A stretch of DNA of 64,000 nucleotides, taken from assembly GCF_007829885.1 (NCBI RefSeq), contig NZ_VIWW01000001.1, positions 4,340,001-4,404,000 on the forward strand, in the 5' to 3' direction. The notes under the pieces were generated by a model. That model searched no databases and was not told the origin of the DNA. It was given only the letters and a program-made list of their open reading frames with translations. Position numbers and translations under genes: made by a program. The stretch is from Streptomyces brevispora. Its GTDB lineage: Bacteria; Actinomycetota; Actinomycetes; Streptomycetales; Streptomycetaceae. Of this stretch, positions 52,785 through 61,657 are shown piece after piece; the stretch's first letter is position 1; each line of letters opens with the position of its first letter.

Positions 52785-53141
52785 ATGCTCTTCAGGGTCG
52801 ACCCCACCTCCACCGTGCCGCTCGGCGACCAGATCGCGGCCTGTGTGCGCCGTGCCGTCGCCGAGGGGACGGTGGACCCCGGGGAGAGGCTGCCCGCCGC
52901 CCGGGTCCTCGCCGAATCGCTGGGCGTCAATGTGCACACGGCGCTGCGCGGCTACCAGCGACTGCGCGAGGAAGGGCTGATCGAACTGCGCCGGGGACGC
53001 GGCGCGGTGGTCGCCGTCGGCGCCTCCCCGCACCGCGCCAGGCTGCTGGAGCGGGTACGCGAGATGGTCGGCGACGCCCGTGAACTCGGGATGACGGAGG
53101 ACGAGTTGCTGGCCCTCGTCCGCACCGAACTCAACAGCTGA
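52785..53141 (+). CDS. GntR-family regulator, YtrA subfamily
   Basis: The 118-aa protein has the short YtrA layout: a winged helix (VPLGDQIAACVRRAVAEGTV, LAESLGVNVHTALRGYQRLR) and a ~40-residue helical tail in place of an effector domain. It starts 2 bases after the DUF1648 stop, so it is co-transcribed and probably represses its own operon through 51762-51790. Confidence 0.92.
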   Translation: MLFRVDPTSTVPLGDQIAACVRRAVAEGTVDPGERLPAARVLAESLGVNVHTALRGYQRLREEGLIELRRGRGAVVAVGASPHRARLLERVREMVGDARELGMTEDELLALVRTELNS

Positions 53142-53156
53142 CACAGGCTGCCGGCC

Positions 53157-53309
53157 GCGAACAGCCGCCGGCGCGGTGCACGTCTGCGGACAACCGCCGG
53201 CGCGGTGCATGCGTTCGCGAACAGTCACCGGCACGGTGCACGCGTCCGGGAACGGTCACCGGCGCGGTGCACGCGTCCGCGGACAACCGCCGGGGCGGTG
53301 TCCGCGCCG
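53157..53309 (+). repeat. five ~31-bp tandem repeats
   Basis: Units begin at about 53157, 53186, 53217, 53248 and 53279. The core is CCGGCGCGGTGCACGCGTCC with variants. There are no spacers between units, and none of the gap codes. Confidence 0.85.
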
Positions 53310-53311
53310 CT

Positions 53312-53344
53312 AAGGGCCACCCCGTCCTGCGAGGTGGCCCCTTT
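53312..53344. terminator. terminator between the GntR gene and snapalysin
   Basis: AAGGGCCACC at 53312 pairs with GGTGGCCCCTT at 53333, with one bulged C. The genes are convergent. Confidence 0.7.
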
Positions 53345-53355
53345 GGGCTGGTGGG

Positions 53356-54027
53356 TCAGGAACCGCTGCGGGCGAGCGCGGCCGCGAAGCCGTTCTGCCA
53401 CAGGGAGTTCACCCGGTTGCGCTCATTGGTGTTCGGATAGGGGTTGGTGCAGGACGTGCCGGGGCCGCCGCCCGACATCAGCTCGCTGCACGGTCCCGAG
53501 TAGTGGTCCGGCAGGCCGAGCACGTGACCGGTCTCGTGGGCCGTGACCCGGGTCGAGTTGTACTGCCGGTTCTGCGCGTAGTCGAGGAAGATGTAGCCGT
53601 TGCCGTGCATGTCGGTGCTGGCGTACGAGCCTCTCGAGTCATTGCCCTCGTAGTAGGTGAAGTCGGCTTTGGACCCCTCCTGGAGACGGACGTTGGAGAC
53701 CGAGCTGTTCCAGATCTGCGCGCTGTTGGCTATCTGAGTGCGGAAGGTGGGTGCGTTGGCGGCGCTGTAGACGATGGTGACCGACTGGACGCCCGGGCGT
53801 GCGGCGCGCTTCTCGGCCACCGACTTCGCGACCGCATCGAAGAACGCCTTGTTGGCGGAGGCGTTCTCGTGCGATCCGGAGCGGGCGGTGTACGCGGCGT
53901 GGGGGGCCGAGGCCGACGAAGCAGGTGCCGGGGCGGCAGTGGCGAGCGCGGGGGCGGTGCCCAGCGCGGCGGCGAGGCCGAAGCCGAGGCCGATCACGGC
54001 CGACATGACGGTCCTGGGGTGATTCAT
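53356..54027 (-). CDS. snpA: snapalysin-type secreted metalloprotease (M7)
   Basis: The 223-aa precursor has a signal peptide (hydrophobic core VIGLGFGLAAALGTAPALA), a short pro-region and an M7 catalytic domain with the zinc motif HETGHVLGLPDHYSG (HExxHxxGxxD) and two Cys pairs near the end. Snapalysins are small neutral proteases that degrade milk protein. AGGAG lies before ATG 54027. The LysR gene is divergent, as in known snpA/snpR pairs. Confidence 0.93.
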   Translation of the reverse strand: MNHPRTVMSAVIGLGFGLAAALGTAPALATAAPAPASSASAPHAAYTARSGSHENASANKAFFDAVAKSVAEKRAARPGVQSVTIVYSAANAPTFRTQIANSAQIWNSSVSNVRLQEGSKADFTYYEGNDSRGSYASTDMHGNGYIFLDYAQNRQYNSTRVTAHETGHVLGLPDHYSGPCSELMSGGGPGTSCTNPYPNTNERNRVNSLWQNGFAAALARSGS

Positions 54028-54327
54028 GGGGGGTCTCCTACCAGTTACCTGTCCGAGGAACCCGTCCGATGATCGGACTCGGACGGGGGCGGTACGGAGA
54101 GAGTTTCGGTGAAGCGGAGCCGCAGCGGATGATGCCAACAGCCGATAGCGCCGCGTTATCACCCCGCGAGCACCCCGCGAGCACCTTTCGATCACCCCTG
54201 GGCGAGAACGGGGTGACGCGAGAGGGAACAAGCGGTGTCCGGCATTCCACCAACCGCTGGATTAGCGGTGTTTGATGGGGTTGGGGCGTCTGGTGCGGCA
54301 CGGTCCCGCCGCCCTACTCTCGGCGGT
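54028..54327. promoter_or_regulatory. snpA-LysR divergent control region
   Basis: The 300 bases hold two dyads: GATAGCGCCGCGTTATC at 54145-54161 (near-perfect 17-mer) and ACCGCT-N5-AGCGGT at 54253-54269. Two direct copies of ACCCCGCGAGC follow the first dyad. They are candidates for binding by the LysR-type regulator. No gene is seen. Confidence 0.55.
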
Positions 54328-55281
54328 ATGGAGCTTGAGGTGAGGCACCTCAGGGCGCTGTGCGCCATCGCCGACACCGGCAGCCTGCACCGGGCGGCCC
54401 GCAGACTGGGCGTGAGCCAGCCCTCGCTCACCACTCAGCTGCGCCGGATCGAGAACTCCCTCGGCGCCGAGCTGTTCAGCCGCGAACGCACCGGCTGCCG
54501 CCCCACCCTGCTCGGCCACGCCGTCCTCAGCCGGGCCCGTCCGCTCGTGGACGGCATGCGGGCCCTGGTCACCGATGCGAAGGCGGAGGCGGAGGCGGCC
54601 CGCGCCGGTGGGCCCCGGCTGCGGATCGGCTGCACCGCCAGCCGGGTCATCGGTGGCTGGCTGCGCAGGCTGCGGATCCGGCTGCCGGGTACGGACATCT
54701 CGCTCCGGGTCGACGTGTCGGCCCACGCGCTGCTGCGTGCGGTGGAGGCTGGCCGGCTCGATGTCGCCTTCGTGCACGAGGTGGAGGGGTGCCCGCTGTA
54801 CGTGCCGGACGGGCTGGTGCAGCGGGTTCTCGTGGACCGCGAACCGCAGTTCGTCTCGATGGCCCGCGACCATCCGGCCGCCGCCCTGCCCGTCGTCGAC
54901 CTGACGGACCTGGCCGCCGACCGGTGGATGGTCGACCCCACGGTGGACGGCGAATGGGACGGCCTGCGCCGGGTGTTCGGGGCGGCCGGTGTCGCGCCGA
55001 CCGTGCTGCACGGCGACTATCTCACCGCCGCCTCCCTCGTCGTCCTCGGCGAGGCAGTCGCCCCGTGCCAGCCGACCTCGGGCCCGCGCGACGACATGGC
55101 GATCCGCCCGCTGCGCGACGACCCGCTCGCCGTGCGCCTGCTGCTGGTCTCCCGGCCGGGCGCCGACATGGCCTCGGTGTACAAGGAGTTGGAGGCCGCC
55201 TACCGGGAGGCGGCCCGGCGGGCGGACGGATACCACCAGTGGCTGCTGCGCAACCGGAGCCCGCTCGCCCGTTACTCCTGA
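54328..55281 (+). CDS. snpR: LysR-family regulator, probable snpA activator
   Basis: The 317-aa protein has an N-terminal helix-turn-helix (VRHLRALCAIADTGSLHRAA, RRLGVSQPSLTTQLRRIENS) and a ligand-binding domain (LRIGCTASRVIGGWLRRLRI...). The position divergent from snapalysin matches SnpR/MprR. The effector is unknown. ATG 54328 follows CGGCGG at poor spacing, but the HTH begins at once, which fixes it. Confidence 0.9.
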   Translation: MELEVRHLRALCAIADTGSLHRAARRLGVSQPSLTTQLRRIENSLGAELFSRERTGCRPTLLGHAVLSRARPLVDGMRALVTDAKAEAEAARAGGPRLRIGCTASRVIGGWLRRLRIRLPGTDISLRVDVSAHALLRAVEAGRLDVAFVHEVEGCPLYVPDGLVQRVLVDREPQFVSMARDHPAAALPVVDLTDLAADRWMVDPTVDGEWDGLRRVFGAAGVAPTVLHGDYLTAASLVVLGEAVAPCQPTSGPRDDMAIRPLRDDPLAVRLLLVSRPGADMASVYKELEAAYREAARRADGYHQWLLRNRSPLARYS

Positions 55282-55381
55282 GTGCGGACCGGACCCGGCC
55301 CGAGCGCGGACCGGGTTCGACCGGTTCAGCCCGGAGCGAGGCGGGTTCCGGATCGGGGTGCGGGGAGGCAGAGTCGGTGCC

Positions 55382-56395
55382 ATGAGGCTTCTGATGCTGG
55401 GTGGTACGGAATTCGTCGGACGGGCCGTCACCGAGGACGCCCTCGCGCGCGGCTGGGAGGTCACGGTGTTCCACCGCGGCCACCACGGGCCGCCGCCCGG
55501 CGCGGCCGAACTGATCGGCGACCGCATCGCGGAGGGCGGTCTGGCCGCGCTCGAAGCCGCCGGGGGTCCGGGGGACGGCACGTACGTCTGGGACCTGGTC
55601 GTCGACACCTGGAGCGGCGCTCCCTCGGTCGTACGGGACGCGGCCCGGCTGCTGTCGAGCCGTGCCAGGCGGTACACGTACGTCTCCAGCCGTTCCGTCT
55701 ACGCGTACCCGGCCCCGGCCGGTCTGCCTGAGGACGGGCCGCTGGTGGACGGTGCCTCACCGGATGCCGGTGGCGACGTCTCGTACGCCCTGGCCAAACG
55801 TGGTGGCGAACTGGCCGTGCTGGACGCCTTCGGCGACCGGGCGTTGCTCGCCCGCGCGGGACTGATCATCGGCCCCCGGGAGAACATCGGCCGGCTGCCG
55901 TGGTGGCTGACGCGGATCGCCCGCGGCGGGCCCGTGCTTGCCCCCGGGACTCCTGATCTGCCCCTCCAGTACATCGATGCCCGCGACCTCGCCGGGTGGC
56001 TGTTGGACGCCGCCGGGAGCGGACTGCACGGACCGTACAACCTGGTCAGCCGTCCGGGGCACACCACGATGGGGGAGCTGCTCGACGCCTGCGTGCGTGT
56101 CACCGGCTCCGATGCGGAGCTGCGCTGGACCGACACCGCGGCGATTCTCGCGGCGGGCGTCGAGCCCTGGTCGGACCTGCCGGTCTGGCTGCCGCCGGGG
56201 GAGCTGTACGACAGCCTGCACCAGGGCGATGTCAGCCGGGCGCACGCCACGGGGCTGAGCTGTCGGCCGGTGCAGGAGACGGTCGCCGACACGTGGAAGT
56301 GGTTGTGCGAACTGGGCGGCAGCGCACCGCAGCGGCCCGACCGGCCCCAGGTGGGCCTCGATCCGCAGACCGAGGCAAAGCTGCTGACGGGCTGA
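55382..56395 (+). CDS. NAD-dependent epimerase/dehydratase family protein
   Basis: The 337-aa extended SDR protein starts with MRLLMLGGTEFVGRAV, a Rossmann GGTxFVG motif, and has YVSSRSVYAY followed by SYALAKRGGE in place of the classic YxxxK. This resembles reductases with an atypical active site. The substrate is unknown. The stop codon lies in an 8-bp tandem repeat. Confidence 0.88.
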   Translation: MRLLMLGGTEFVGRAVTEDALARGWEVTVFHRGHHGPPPGAAELIGDRIAEGGLAALEAAGGPGDGTYVWDLVVDTWSGAPSVVRDAARLLSSRARRYTYVSSRSVYAYPAPAGLPEDGPLVDGASPDAGGDVSYALAKRGGELAVLDAFGDRALLARAGLIIGPRENIGRLPWWLTRIARGGPVLAPGTPDLPLQYIDARDLAGWLLDAAGSGLHGPYNLVSRPGHTTMGELLDACVRVTGSDAELRWTDTAAILAAGVEPWSDLPVWLPPGELYDSLHQGDVSRAHATGLSCRPVQETVADTWKWLCELGGSAPQRPDRPQVGLDPQTEAKLLTG

Positions 56396-56414
56396 CGGGC
56401 TGACGGGCTGACGG
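56383..56414 (+). repeat. four 8-bp tandem repeats (GCTGACGG)
   Basis: Four perfect copies span the epimerase stop codon. As the unit is 8 bases long, the TGA in each copy falls in successive frames. Confidence 0.95.
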
Positions 56415-56579
56415 GGGACCCTCGTCCGGTCCGCCGACCGCACCCACGTCCGTGCCCACGCCCGTGCCCGCGTCTGGGCCGTCGGCCGAGGTGGGTCCGG
56501 CCGTCCGCGAGACGGAAGAGGCCGACTGCCCGGCGTGGCATAGCCGATGAACACGTAATAAAGCTGCATATTGCGCTGT

Positions 56580-58010
56580 ATGGGAACAAAAGCGCGCAGA
56601 ATCGGTAAATCTCACCGCGCGGCGGTGACGGTGGCGGCAGCGGCGGCCATGGTGGGGGTCATCGCGCCCTCGGCGGTCGCCGATTCGCTGCCGGGCGATC
56701 TCGGCCCGTGTCTCGGGGACGAGTGCCTCTCGGTCTGGGAGGATCCGAACAACGGGCCCGTTACCCACCATGACAGCAACATCAACATCTATGTCGGCGG
56801 CGACTACCTGGTCAGGGAGGCCGCCGCGGAGGCCGAGGGGAAGATCGTCACTCTCGGCCGGTTCGACATGCGTAAACGGGACGGTGTCTCGCAGATCTAC
56901 GACGTCGGCGTCGCGGGTGTGGGATCACGGGTGCCGCCGCCCAACGGCTCCGATTACCTGACGGTGGGCGGCGATCTGACCGTCGCCACCGGTCAGCGGC
57001 TGCTCGCCGAGGAAGGCGCCAACCACGGTGTGGTGCGCCACGCCCAGGGCCTCAACGGGACGGTGATCCCGACCGCCGTCCACGATGCCGATGCCGCCGC
57101 TCCGTACACCGCGCTGCGCGACGAACTGACGGCGGCCAGCCACTGCTACGCGTACGACGACAACGAGGACCACCGGCGTCCGACGACCGGAACGGTGCGG
57201 AACGACGGCTCCGAGACCGTCTTCACCGGCGACGGCAGCTCCGCCCTCCAGGTCTTCGCGCTGGACGCCGATGTGGCCACGGGCGCGGGCGGCGACCAGG
57301 GCGTCGTCTTCAACGGCGTTCCCGACAGTGCGACCGTGCTGGTCAACGTCTACGGAAGCGCCCGCAACATCAGTACGTACATGGGATCGTTGCCCCAGTC
57401 GGGACTGCGTGAACGCCTGATGTGGAACTTTCCGGACGCCACCGAGATCGGGCTGAAGGGTTCCGGCCAGTTCCAGGGCAGTGTGCTGATCGGGCAGCAG
57501 TCCAGTGTGGTCACCCTGATGATGTCCGGCATCAACGGCCGCTTCTACACCGCTGGTTCGCTGACCCACTCGTCGGCAGGAGAGTCGGGCGGCCAGGAAC
57601 TGCACGCCTACCCGTTCAACGGCGAGTTGCCGGACTGCGGCGAGGAGCCCTCCCCGTCCCCGTCGCCCACGGACGAGTCACCGTCCCCCACGCCGTCGCC
57701 CACGGACGAGTCGCCGTCCCCGTCGCCCACGGACGAGTCGCCGTCGTCCTCCCCGTCTCCGAGCGACACGTCCCCGGGCCCGTCCCCCTCGCCGAGCGGC
57801 GAGTCCCCGGCCCCGTCCCCCTCCGACACCGTCCCCGCTCCGGAGCCGACCCGTACCCACACCTGGCCGCACCCGCCCAACCCGGGCGGCGAACTCCCGA
57901 ACACGGGTTCGCACGGCGGTGAATGGGTGATCGGCGGGATCGCGGCAGCACTGCTGATCGCCGGATCGGCGGCCACGCTGGTGTCCCGGAGGACGCGTCG
58001 ACGCGGCTAG
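56580..58010 (+). CDS. choice-of-anchor A family sortase-type surface protein
   Basis: The 476-aa precursor has a signal peptide (AAVTVAAAAAMVGVIAPSAV), a choice-of-anchor A domain (res ~55-330: NIYVGGDYLVREAAAEAEGK, GGDQGVVFNGVPDSATVLVN, GSLPQSGLRERLMWNFPDAT), a Ser/Pro/Thr stalk with repeated PSPTDES units, an LPNTG sortase site, a membrane helix and RRTRRRG. It is probably wall-linked and adhesive. No ribosome site precedes ATG 56580, so leaderless or weak translation is possible. Confidence 0.92.
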   Translation: MGTKARRIGKSHRAAVTVAAAAAMVGVIAPSAVADSLPGDLGPCLGDECLSVWEDPNNGPVTHHDSNINIYVGGDYLVREAAAEAEGKIVTLGRFDMRKRDGVSQIYDVGVAGVGSRVPPPNGSDYLTVGGDLTVATGQRLLAEEGANHGVVRHAQGLNGTVIPTAVHDADAAAPYTALRDELTAASHCYAYDDNEDHRRPTTGTVRNDGSETVFTGDGSSALQVFALDADVATGAGGDQGVVFNGVPDSATVLVNVYGSARNISTYMGSLPQSGLRERLMWNFPDATEIGLKGSGQFQGSVLIGQQSSVVTLMMSGINGRFYTAGSLTHSSAGESGGQELHAYPFNGELPDCGEEPSPSPSPTDESPSPTPSPTDESPSPSPTDESPSSSPSPSDTSPGPSPSPSGESPAPSPSDTVPAPEPTRTHTWPHPPNPGGELPNTGSHGGEWVIGGIAAALLIAGSAATLVSRRTRRRG

Positions 58011-58019
58011 TTTTGGCCC

Positions 58020-58376
58020 ATGGCCGAACTGCTGCACCTCACCGAAGGACCACTGTGGGAGGCGGCCCGCGGGATCGGGACGTACGAGATGTCCACCCGC
58101 GGCCGCACCCTGCACGAAGAGGGCTTCATCCACTGCTCACTACCGCACCAGCTCCCTGGTGTGGCCGAGATGCTGTACGGCGCCGGGAGCCGGGCCGGAG
58201 CCGGTGACCAGGACCTCTTGGTGCTCGTCATCGACACCGAGCGGCTCCCCGCGCCCGTGCGGTACGAGTCGGTCACACCCGGCGGCGAGGAATTCCCGCA
58301 CATCTACGGACCGGTCCCGGTCGACGCGGTCGTGGAGGTGCGCCCCTGGCAGCGCAAGGAAGGCGATCCCGCATGA
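58020..58376 (+). CDS. DUF952 family protein
   Basis: The 118-aa protein has the family core of DUF952 (LHLTEGPLWEAARGIGTYEM, GFIHCSLPHQLPGVAEMLY, EEFPHIYGPVPVDAVVEVRP). Function is unknown; the fold is shared with some glutathione-transferase-linked proteins. It overlaps the next gene by 4 bases. Confidence 0.9.
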   Translation: MAELLHLTEGPLWEAARGIGTYEMSTRGRTLHEEGFIHCSLPHQLPGVAEMLYGAGSRAGAGDQDLLVLVIDTERLPAPVRYESVTPGGEEFPHIYGPVPVDAVVEVRPWQRKEGDPA

Positions 58377-59308
58377 CCCCCTCGGACGACACGCACGGTT
58401 CCGAAGACCTCACGAGCGGCCCCCTCACGGCGGTCACCGGCGCGAGCGGCGCGCTGGGCGGCCGGGTCGCGAAGCGGCTGACCCGGGCCGGTGTTCCTGT
58501 CCGGTTGCTGGGACGCGACCCGTCCCGGCTGCCGCGACTGCCCGGCGCCGACACCGCGCCGGCCGCTCCCTACGGAGACGGGGAGGCGATGCGCCGCGCA
58601 CTGGCCGGGGCGCACACCCTGTTCCTCGTCTCGGCGCACGAGAGCCCGGACCGGGTGCGCGAGCACATGACCGCCGTGGACGCGGCGGTGGCGGCGGGCG
58701 TCGAACGGATCGTGTACGTCTCCTTCCTCGGCGCCGCACCCGACGCGACGTTCACGTTCGCCCGGGACCACTGGGACACCGAGGCGCACATCCGCGTCTC
58801 CGGCGTCCGCCACACCTTCCTGCGCGACAGCTGGTATCTCTCCGGCCTCCCGGCGATGACCGGCACCGACGGCGTGCTGCGCGGCCCGGCCGGTGACGGC
58901 AGGGTGGCGGCGGTGTCCCACGAGGACATCGCCGACGCCGCGACCGCGGTCCTGCTGCCCGCCGGCGATCCGGCGGCCGACGCCGCGCACGACGGGGAGA
59001 CGTACGACCTGACAGGGCCCGAGGCGTTCACCCTCGCCGAAGCGGCCGAGGAACTGAGCCGGGCCACCGGACGGACCATCACCTACGTACCGGAGACACG
59101 GGAGGAGGCCTACGCCTCACGGTCCAGGTACGGCGCGCAGGACTGGGAGGTGGCCGGCTGGGTGACGTCGTACGAGGCCATCGCGGCGGGGGAGATGGCC
59201 GCCGTCTCGGACGCCGTACCGAGGCTCACCGGCCGACCGGCCAAGGACCTGGCCACGTACCTCAGGGAACACCCGAACAGCTACCGGCACCTCCTCACCG
59301 AGGACTGA
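58373..59308 (+). CDS. NmrA-like SDR family NAD(P)-binding protein
   Basis: The 311-aa atypical short-chain protein has TAVTGASGALGGRVAKRLTR (nucleotide-binding GxxGxxG), RLLGRDPSRL for NADP preference, and a family C-terminal half (LREHPNSYRHLL end). The NmrA group includes quinone reductases and redox sensors. It is coupled to the DUF952 gene (ATGA). Confidence 0.9.
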   Translation: MTPSDDTHGSEDLTSGPLTAVTGASGALGGRVAKRLTRAGVPVRLLGRDPSRLPRLPGADTAPAAPYGDGEAMRRALAGAHTLFLVSAHESPDRVREHMTAVDAAVAAGVERIVYVSFLGAAPDATFTFARDHWDTEAHIRVSGVRHTFLRDSWYLSGLPAMTGTDGVLRGPAGDGRVAAVSHEDIADAATAVLLPAGDPAADAAHDGETYDLTGPEAFTLAEAAEELSRATGRTITYVPETREEAYASRSRYGAQDWEVAGWVTSYEAIAAGEMAAVSDAVPRLTGRPAKDLATYLREHPNSYRHLLTED

Positions 59309-59438
59309 CGCACGAACAGGCCATCCGGGTCGGTGCCCCGGCGGAGCACCCGGCCCGGCCTGCCCGTCCCGATCTGCCCGCTCCGACCTGCTCGCCCCGA
59401 CCTGTCCCGCCCCACCCCGACGAGCCGACCGGAACCCG

Positions 59439-60053
59439 ATGCGGACGGAAACCCCCTGGGGCCCCTGGGACCCGTTGTCCCTCGCTGAAGCCGTCCGCCT
59501 GCTCGCCGCGCTGCGCACGCCGTGGTGGATCGCGGGCGGGTACGCGGTCGAACTGGCCGTCGGCCGCGCGTACCGGGACCACGGCGACATCGACGTGCTC
59601 CTGCTGCGCCACGACCAGCTCGCAGTCCAGCAGGTGCTGCCGGGCTGGGAGTGGTGGGCCGCCGATCCGCCCGGCACCCTGCGGCCCTGGCGCCCCGGGG
59701 AGATCCTGCCGGCGCACGTCCACGACATCTGGTGCCGACCGGGGCCGGACCAGCCGTGGCGCGTCCAGTTCATGCTCGACGACGTGGACGGCGGTGACTG
59801 GGTGTTCCGGCGTGACCCCAGGATCCGGCTCCCGCTGGACCAGCTGGGCACGGCCACCGGGGACGGCGTCCCCCACCTCCTGCCGCAGGTGCAACTGCTG
59901 TACAAGTCCCGGTGCCGGCGCCCCAAGGACGAACAGGACTTCGAGGCCGCACTGCCGGTCCTCGACGACGACCAGCGCTCCTGGCTGACCGAGACGATCA
60001 CCCTGGCCGAGGGCGCGGACCACCCCTGGGCGGCCCGGCTTCGCGCGGGCTGA
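59439..60053 (+). CDS. nucleotidyltransferase-fold protein, LinA/ANT-like
   Basis: The 204-aa protein has a pol-beta-type motif WWIAGGYAVELAVGRAYRDH followed by GDIDVLLLRHD (GG and DxD). Aminoglycoside and lincosamide nucleotidyltransferases share it, but so do many uncharacterised proteins. A resistance role is not shown. Confidence 0.8.
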   Translation: MRTETPWGPWDPLSLAEAVRLLAALRTPWWIAGGYAVELAVGRAYRDHGDIDVLLLRHDQLAVQQVLPGWEWWAADPPGTLRPWRPGEILPAHVHDIWCRPGPDQPWRVQFMLDDVDGGDWVFRRDPRIRLPLDQLGTATGDGVPHLLPQVQLLYKSRCRRPKDEQDFEAALPVLDDDQRSWLTETITLAEGADHPWAARLRAG

Positions 60054-60054
60054 G

Positions 60055-60084
60055 GCCCGGCCCGCGCGGGTGTGCGGGCCGGGC
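60055..60084. terminator. bidirectional terminator
   Basis: GCCCGGCCCGC (60055-60065) pairs perfectly with 60074-60084 over an 8-base loop, between the convergent nucleotidyltransferase and TetR genes. Confidence 0.8.
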
Positions 60085-60108
60085 TCGGTTCACGCGTGCG
60101 GGCTGGGC

Positions 60109-60725
60109 TCAGCTCACGTACGCACCCGCCCTCGCGGCCGCCGCGGCGGCGTCGGCGGCGCGATCGGCGGTCGCCTCGTCGAGCGGATCGCCGCTGGCCA
60201 GCAGACGGTAGTAGAGCGGCGCCGACACGGCACGGATCACCTCGTCCGGATCCGTGCCCGCGGGTAGTTCGCCGCGCTCGACGGCCTCGGTGACGCAGCC
60301 GGACCACTCCTTGATCCGGATCGCGTAGAAGCGGTGCAGGGCCCGAGCCGTGCGCTCGTCGCAGGTCGCCGCCGCGATCACGGAGCGGAACAGGGCGCCC
60401 TGGCGCGGGTCGGTGAGGGTCTTGAGCACGAGCCGGGCGTTGGCCCGGAGGTCCTCGGCCAGCGAGCCGACTGCCGTGCGCGGGGACGACTGCTCGGCCA
60501 TGTCGTCGAGCAGATCCGCGATCAGCCCGGTGGGGCTGGACCAGCGGCGGTAGACGGTCGTCTTGCCGACCTCCGCGCGGCGTGCGACATCGGCGAGGTC
60601 GAGGCGGTCGAAGCCGTGCTCGGCCAGCGCGTCGCCCGCCGCGCGCTCGACTCCAGAGGGCTGACCTTCTTGGGCTCGGAGTGCAGCGCGCTGACGCCCT
60701 GAACCTCCATGTAGGCCTCGGCCAC
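60109..60725 (-). pseudogene. TetR/AcrR-family regulator, frameshifted at the N-terminus
   Basis: The main frame ending at 60109 encodes a good TetR body (FDRLDLADVARRAEVGKTTV, YRRWSSPTGLIADLLDDMAE) but has no plausible start. The natural start (ATG 60710, or GTG 60725: MEVQGVSALHSEPKK) is in another frame, and the switch falls near 60655-60670. First-helix residues also seem missing. It is either a pseudogene or a sequence error. Confidence 0.7.
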
Positions 60726-61118
60726 GAGAAGGGCGACGAGACCAGGGCCGGCCCAGGCAATTCGCGCGATGACGCGTCATGCAAGCGGGTAATGGCCGAC
60801 GTCGGCGCGGCCGAGATCGACGTACCCAGAGACCGGACGGCTCCTGGGCCGTTGACGCCAGGCATCGAGTTCTTCGGTGGCCTCGTCGGTCGCGCGGGGA
60901 ACAGGTCGCGGGAGAGGTCCACGTCGCAGATCTCCGCGAAGACCACCAGGGCTTACGCAAAACAAGACACACCGCGACGTAACAGCAACTGCCGTGTATT
61001 CCAACGCTGTTGATGTATAATCAGGGCCCCTCGCAGGGAATTCCCACCAATGCGGCCTTCACTCAATTCACCTCGTGATGCACACGCATGCCCGCGATTC
61101 CAAACGAGAGGTACACCT
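60726..61118. other. gap at the boundary of the accessory region
   Basis: No frame is convincingly coding in this ~390-base gap. Base composition falls around 60950, where AT-rich stretches begin. TATAAT at 61016-61021 is a good -10 for the small secreted protein gene, with only a weak -35. Confidence 0.5.
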
Positions 61119-61549
61119 GTGCGTAAGTTCGGAACCCGTATTACCTGGAAGCGGATCGGTACGGTTGCTTCCATCTCGACCCTCCCATTGGCCCTCGCGA
61201 GCCCCGCTGGGCTGTCGTGAAGTACTCGTACATGCAGGGTGGAGTCGCCGGCTTCAACTCGCATCCTGTGACCGATGACGGAGGTACCGGCGGGAACAAG
61301 GTGGACTTCACCGGATGCCATACGGACTCGGGTGGAAGTGTGACTGTTCAGCTGCGTCGTGCTGTCATCGGACCCGACACCGGATACGACGAAAAGACGT
61401 ACACGGCATGCTTCAACGGTGGAACGTCGTCCGGCGAGTGGGGTGCCGGAATCGAGGGCCACGACTACTACTTCCGCATAACCGAGGTCGATGGCAGTTC
61501 GATAGTCGGCCCGACGATCGGCGTCGATCAGACCCGTATGTCGTTCTAG
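61119..61549 (+). pseudogene. small secreted protein, split by a frameshift
   Basis: GTG 61119, behind GAGAGG, opens a signal peptide (MRKFGTRITWKRIGTVASIS, then TLPLALASPAG) that ends at TGA 61218-61220. A second frame overlaps it and encodes a ~110-residue secreted-type domain with two cysteines (KVDFTGCHTDSGGSVTVQL, YTACFNGGTSSGEW). One added base near 61207 would join them as ...SPAWAVVKYSY, a good signal-cleavage site. I do not recognise the mature part. It is either a recent pseudogene, a sequence error, or translated through a shift. Confidence 0.6.
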
Positions 61550-61657
61550 GTGACACTGGATTCTGAATACCTGGGTGGAGACCTGAAACGCAGTTCTCCA
61601 CCTGCCTCTTGATGAAACAGACAGAGGCACCCCCACGCTGAAATGCCAAGGTGTCGC

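Noticed and set aside
53157..53309. Possible CRISPR array
   Set aside because: The ~31-bp units are directly adjacent with no unique spacers, and no cas genes are in the window.
59439..60053. Antibiotic-resistance gene
   Set aside because: The pol-beta nucleotidyltransferase motif alone does not show drug modification, so it is only described by fold.
59117..60946. 609-aa open frame on the minus strand
   Set aside because: It runs antisense over two good genes and has Arg/Pro-rich shadow composition. Only its first ~60 residues lie outside genes and they show no recognisable domain.
60726..61004. Remnant gene on the minus strand (75-aa frame ending near 60777)
   Set aside because: A segment looks mildly protein-like, but no family is recognisable, and the start has no ribosome site.
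61119..61549. Lactococcin 972-type bacteriocin
   Set aside because: The exporter context is similar, but the mature protein lacks the Trp/Gly/Tyr/His pattern of that family, so the name was not used.
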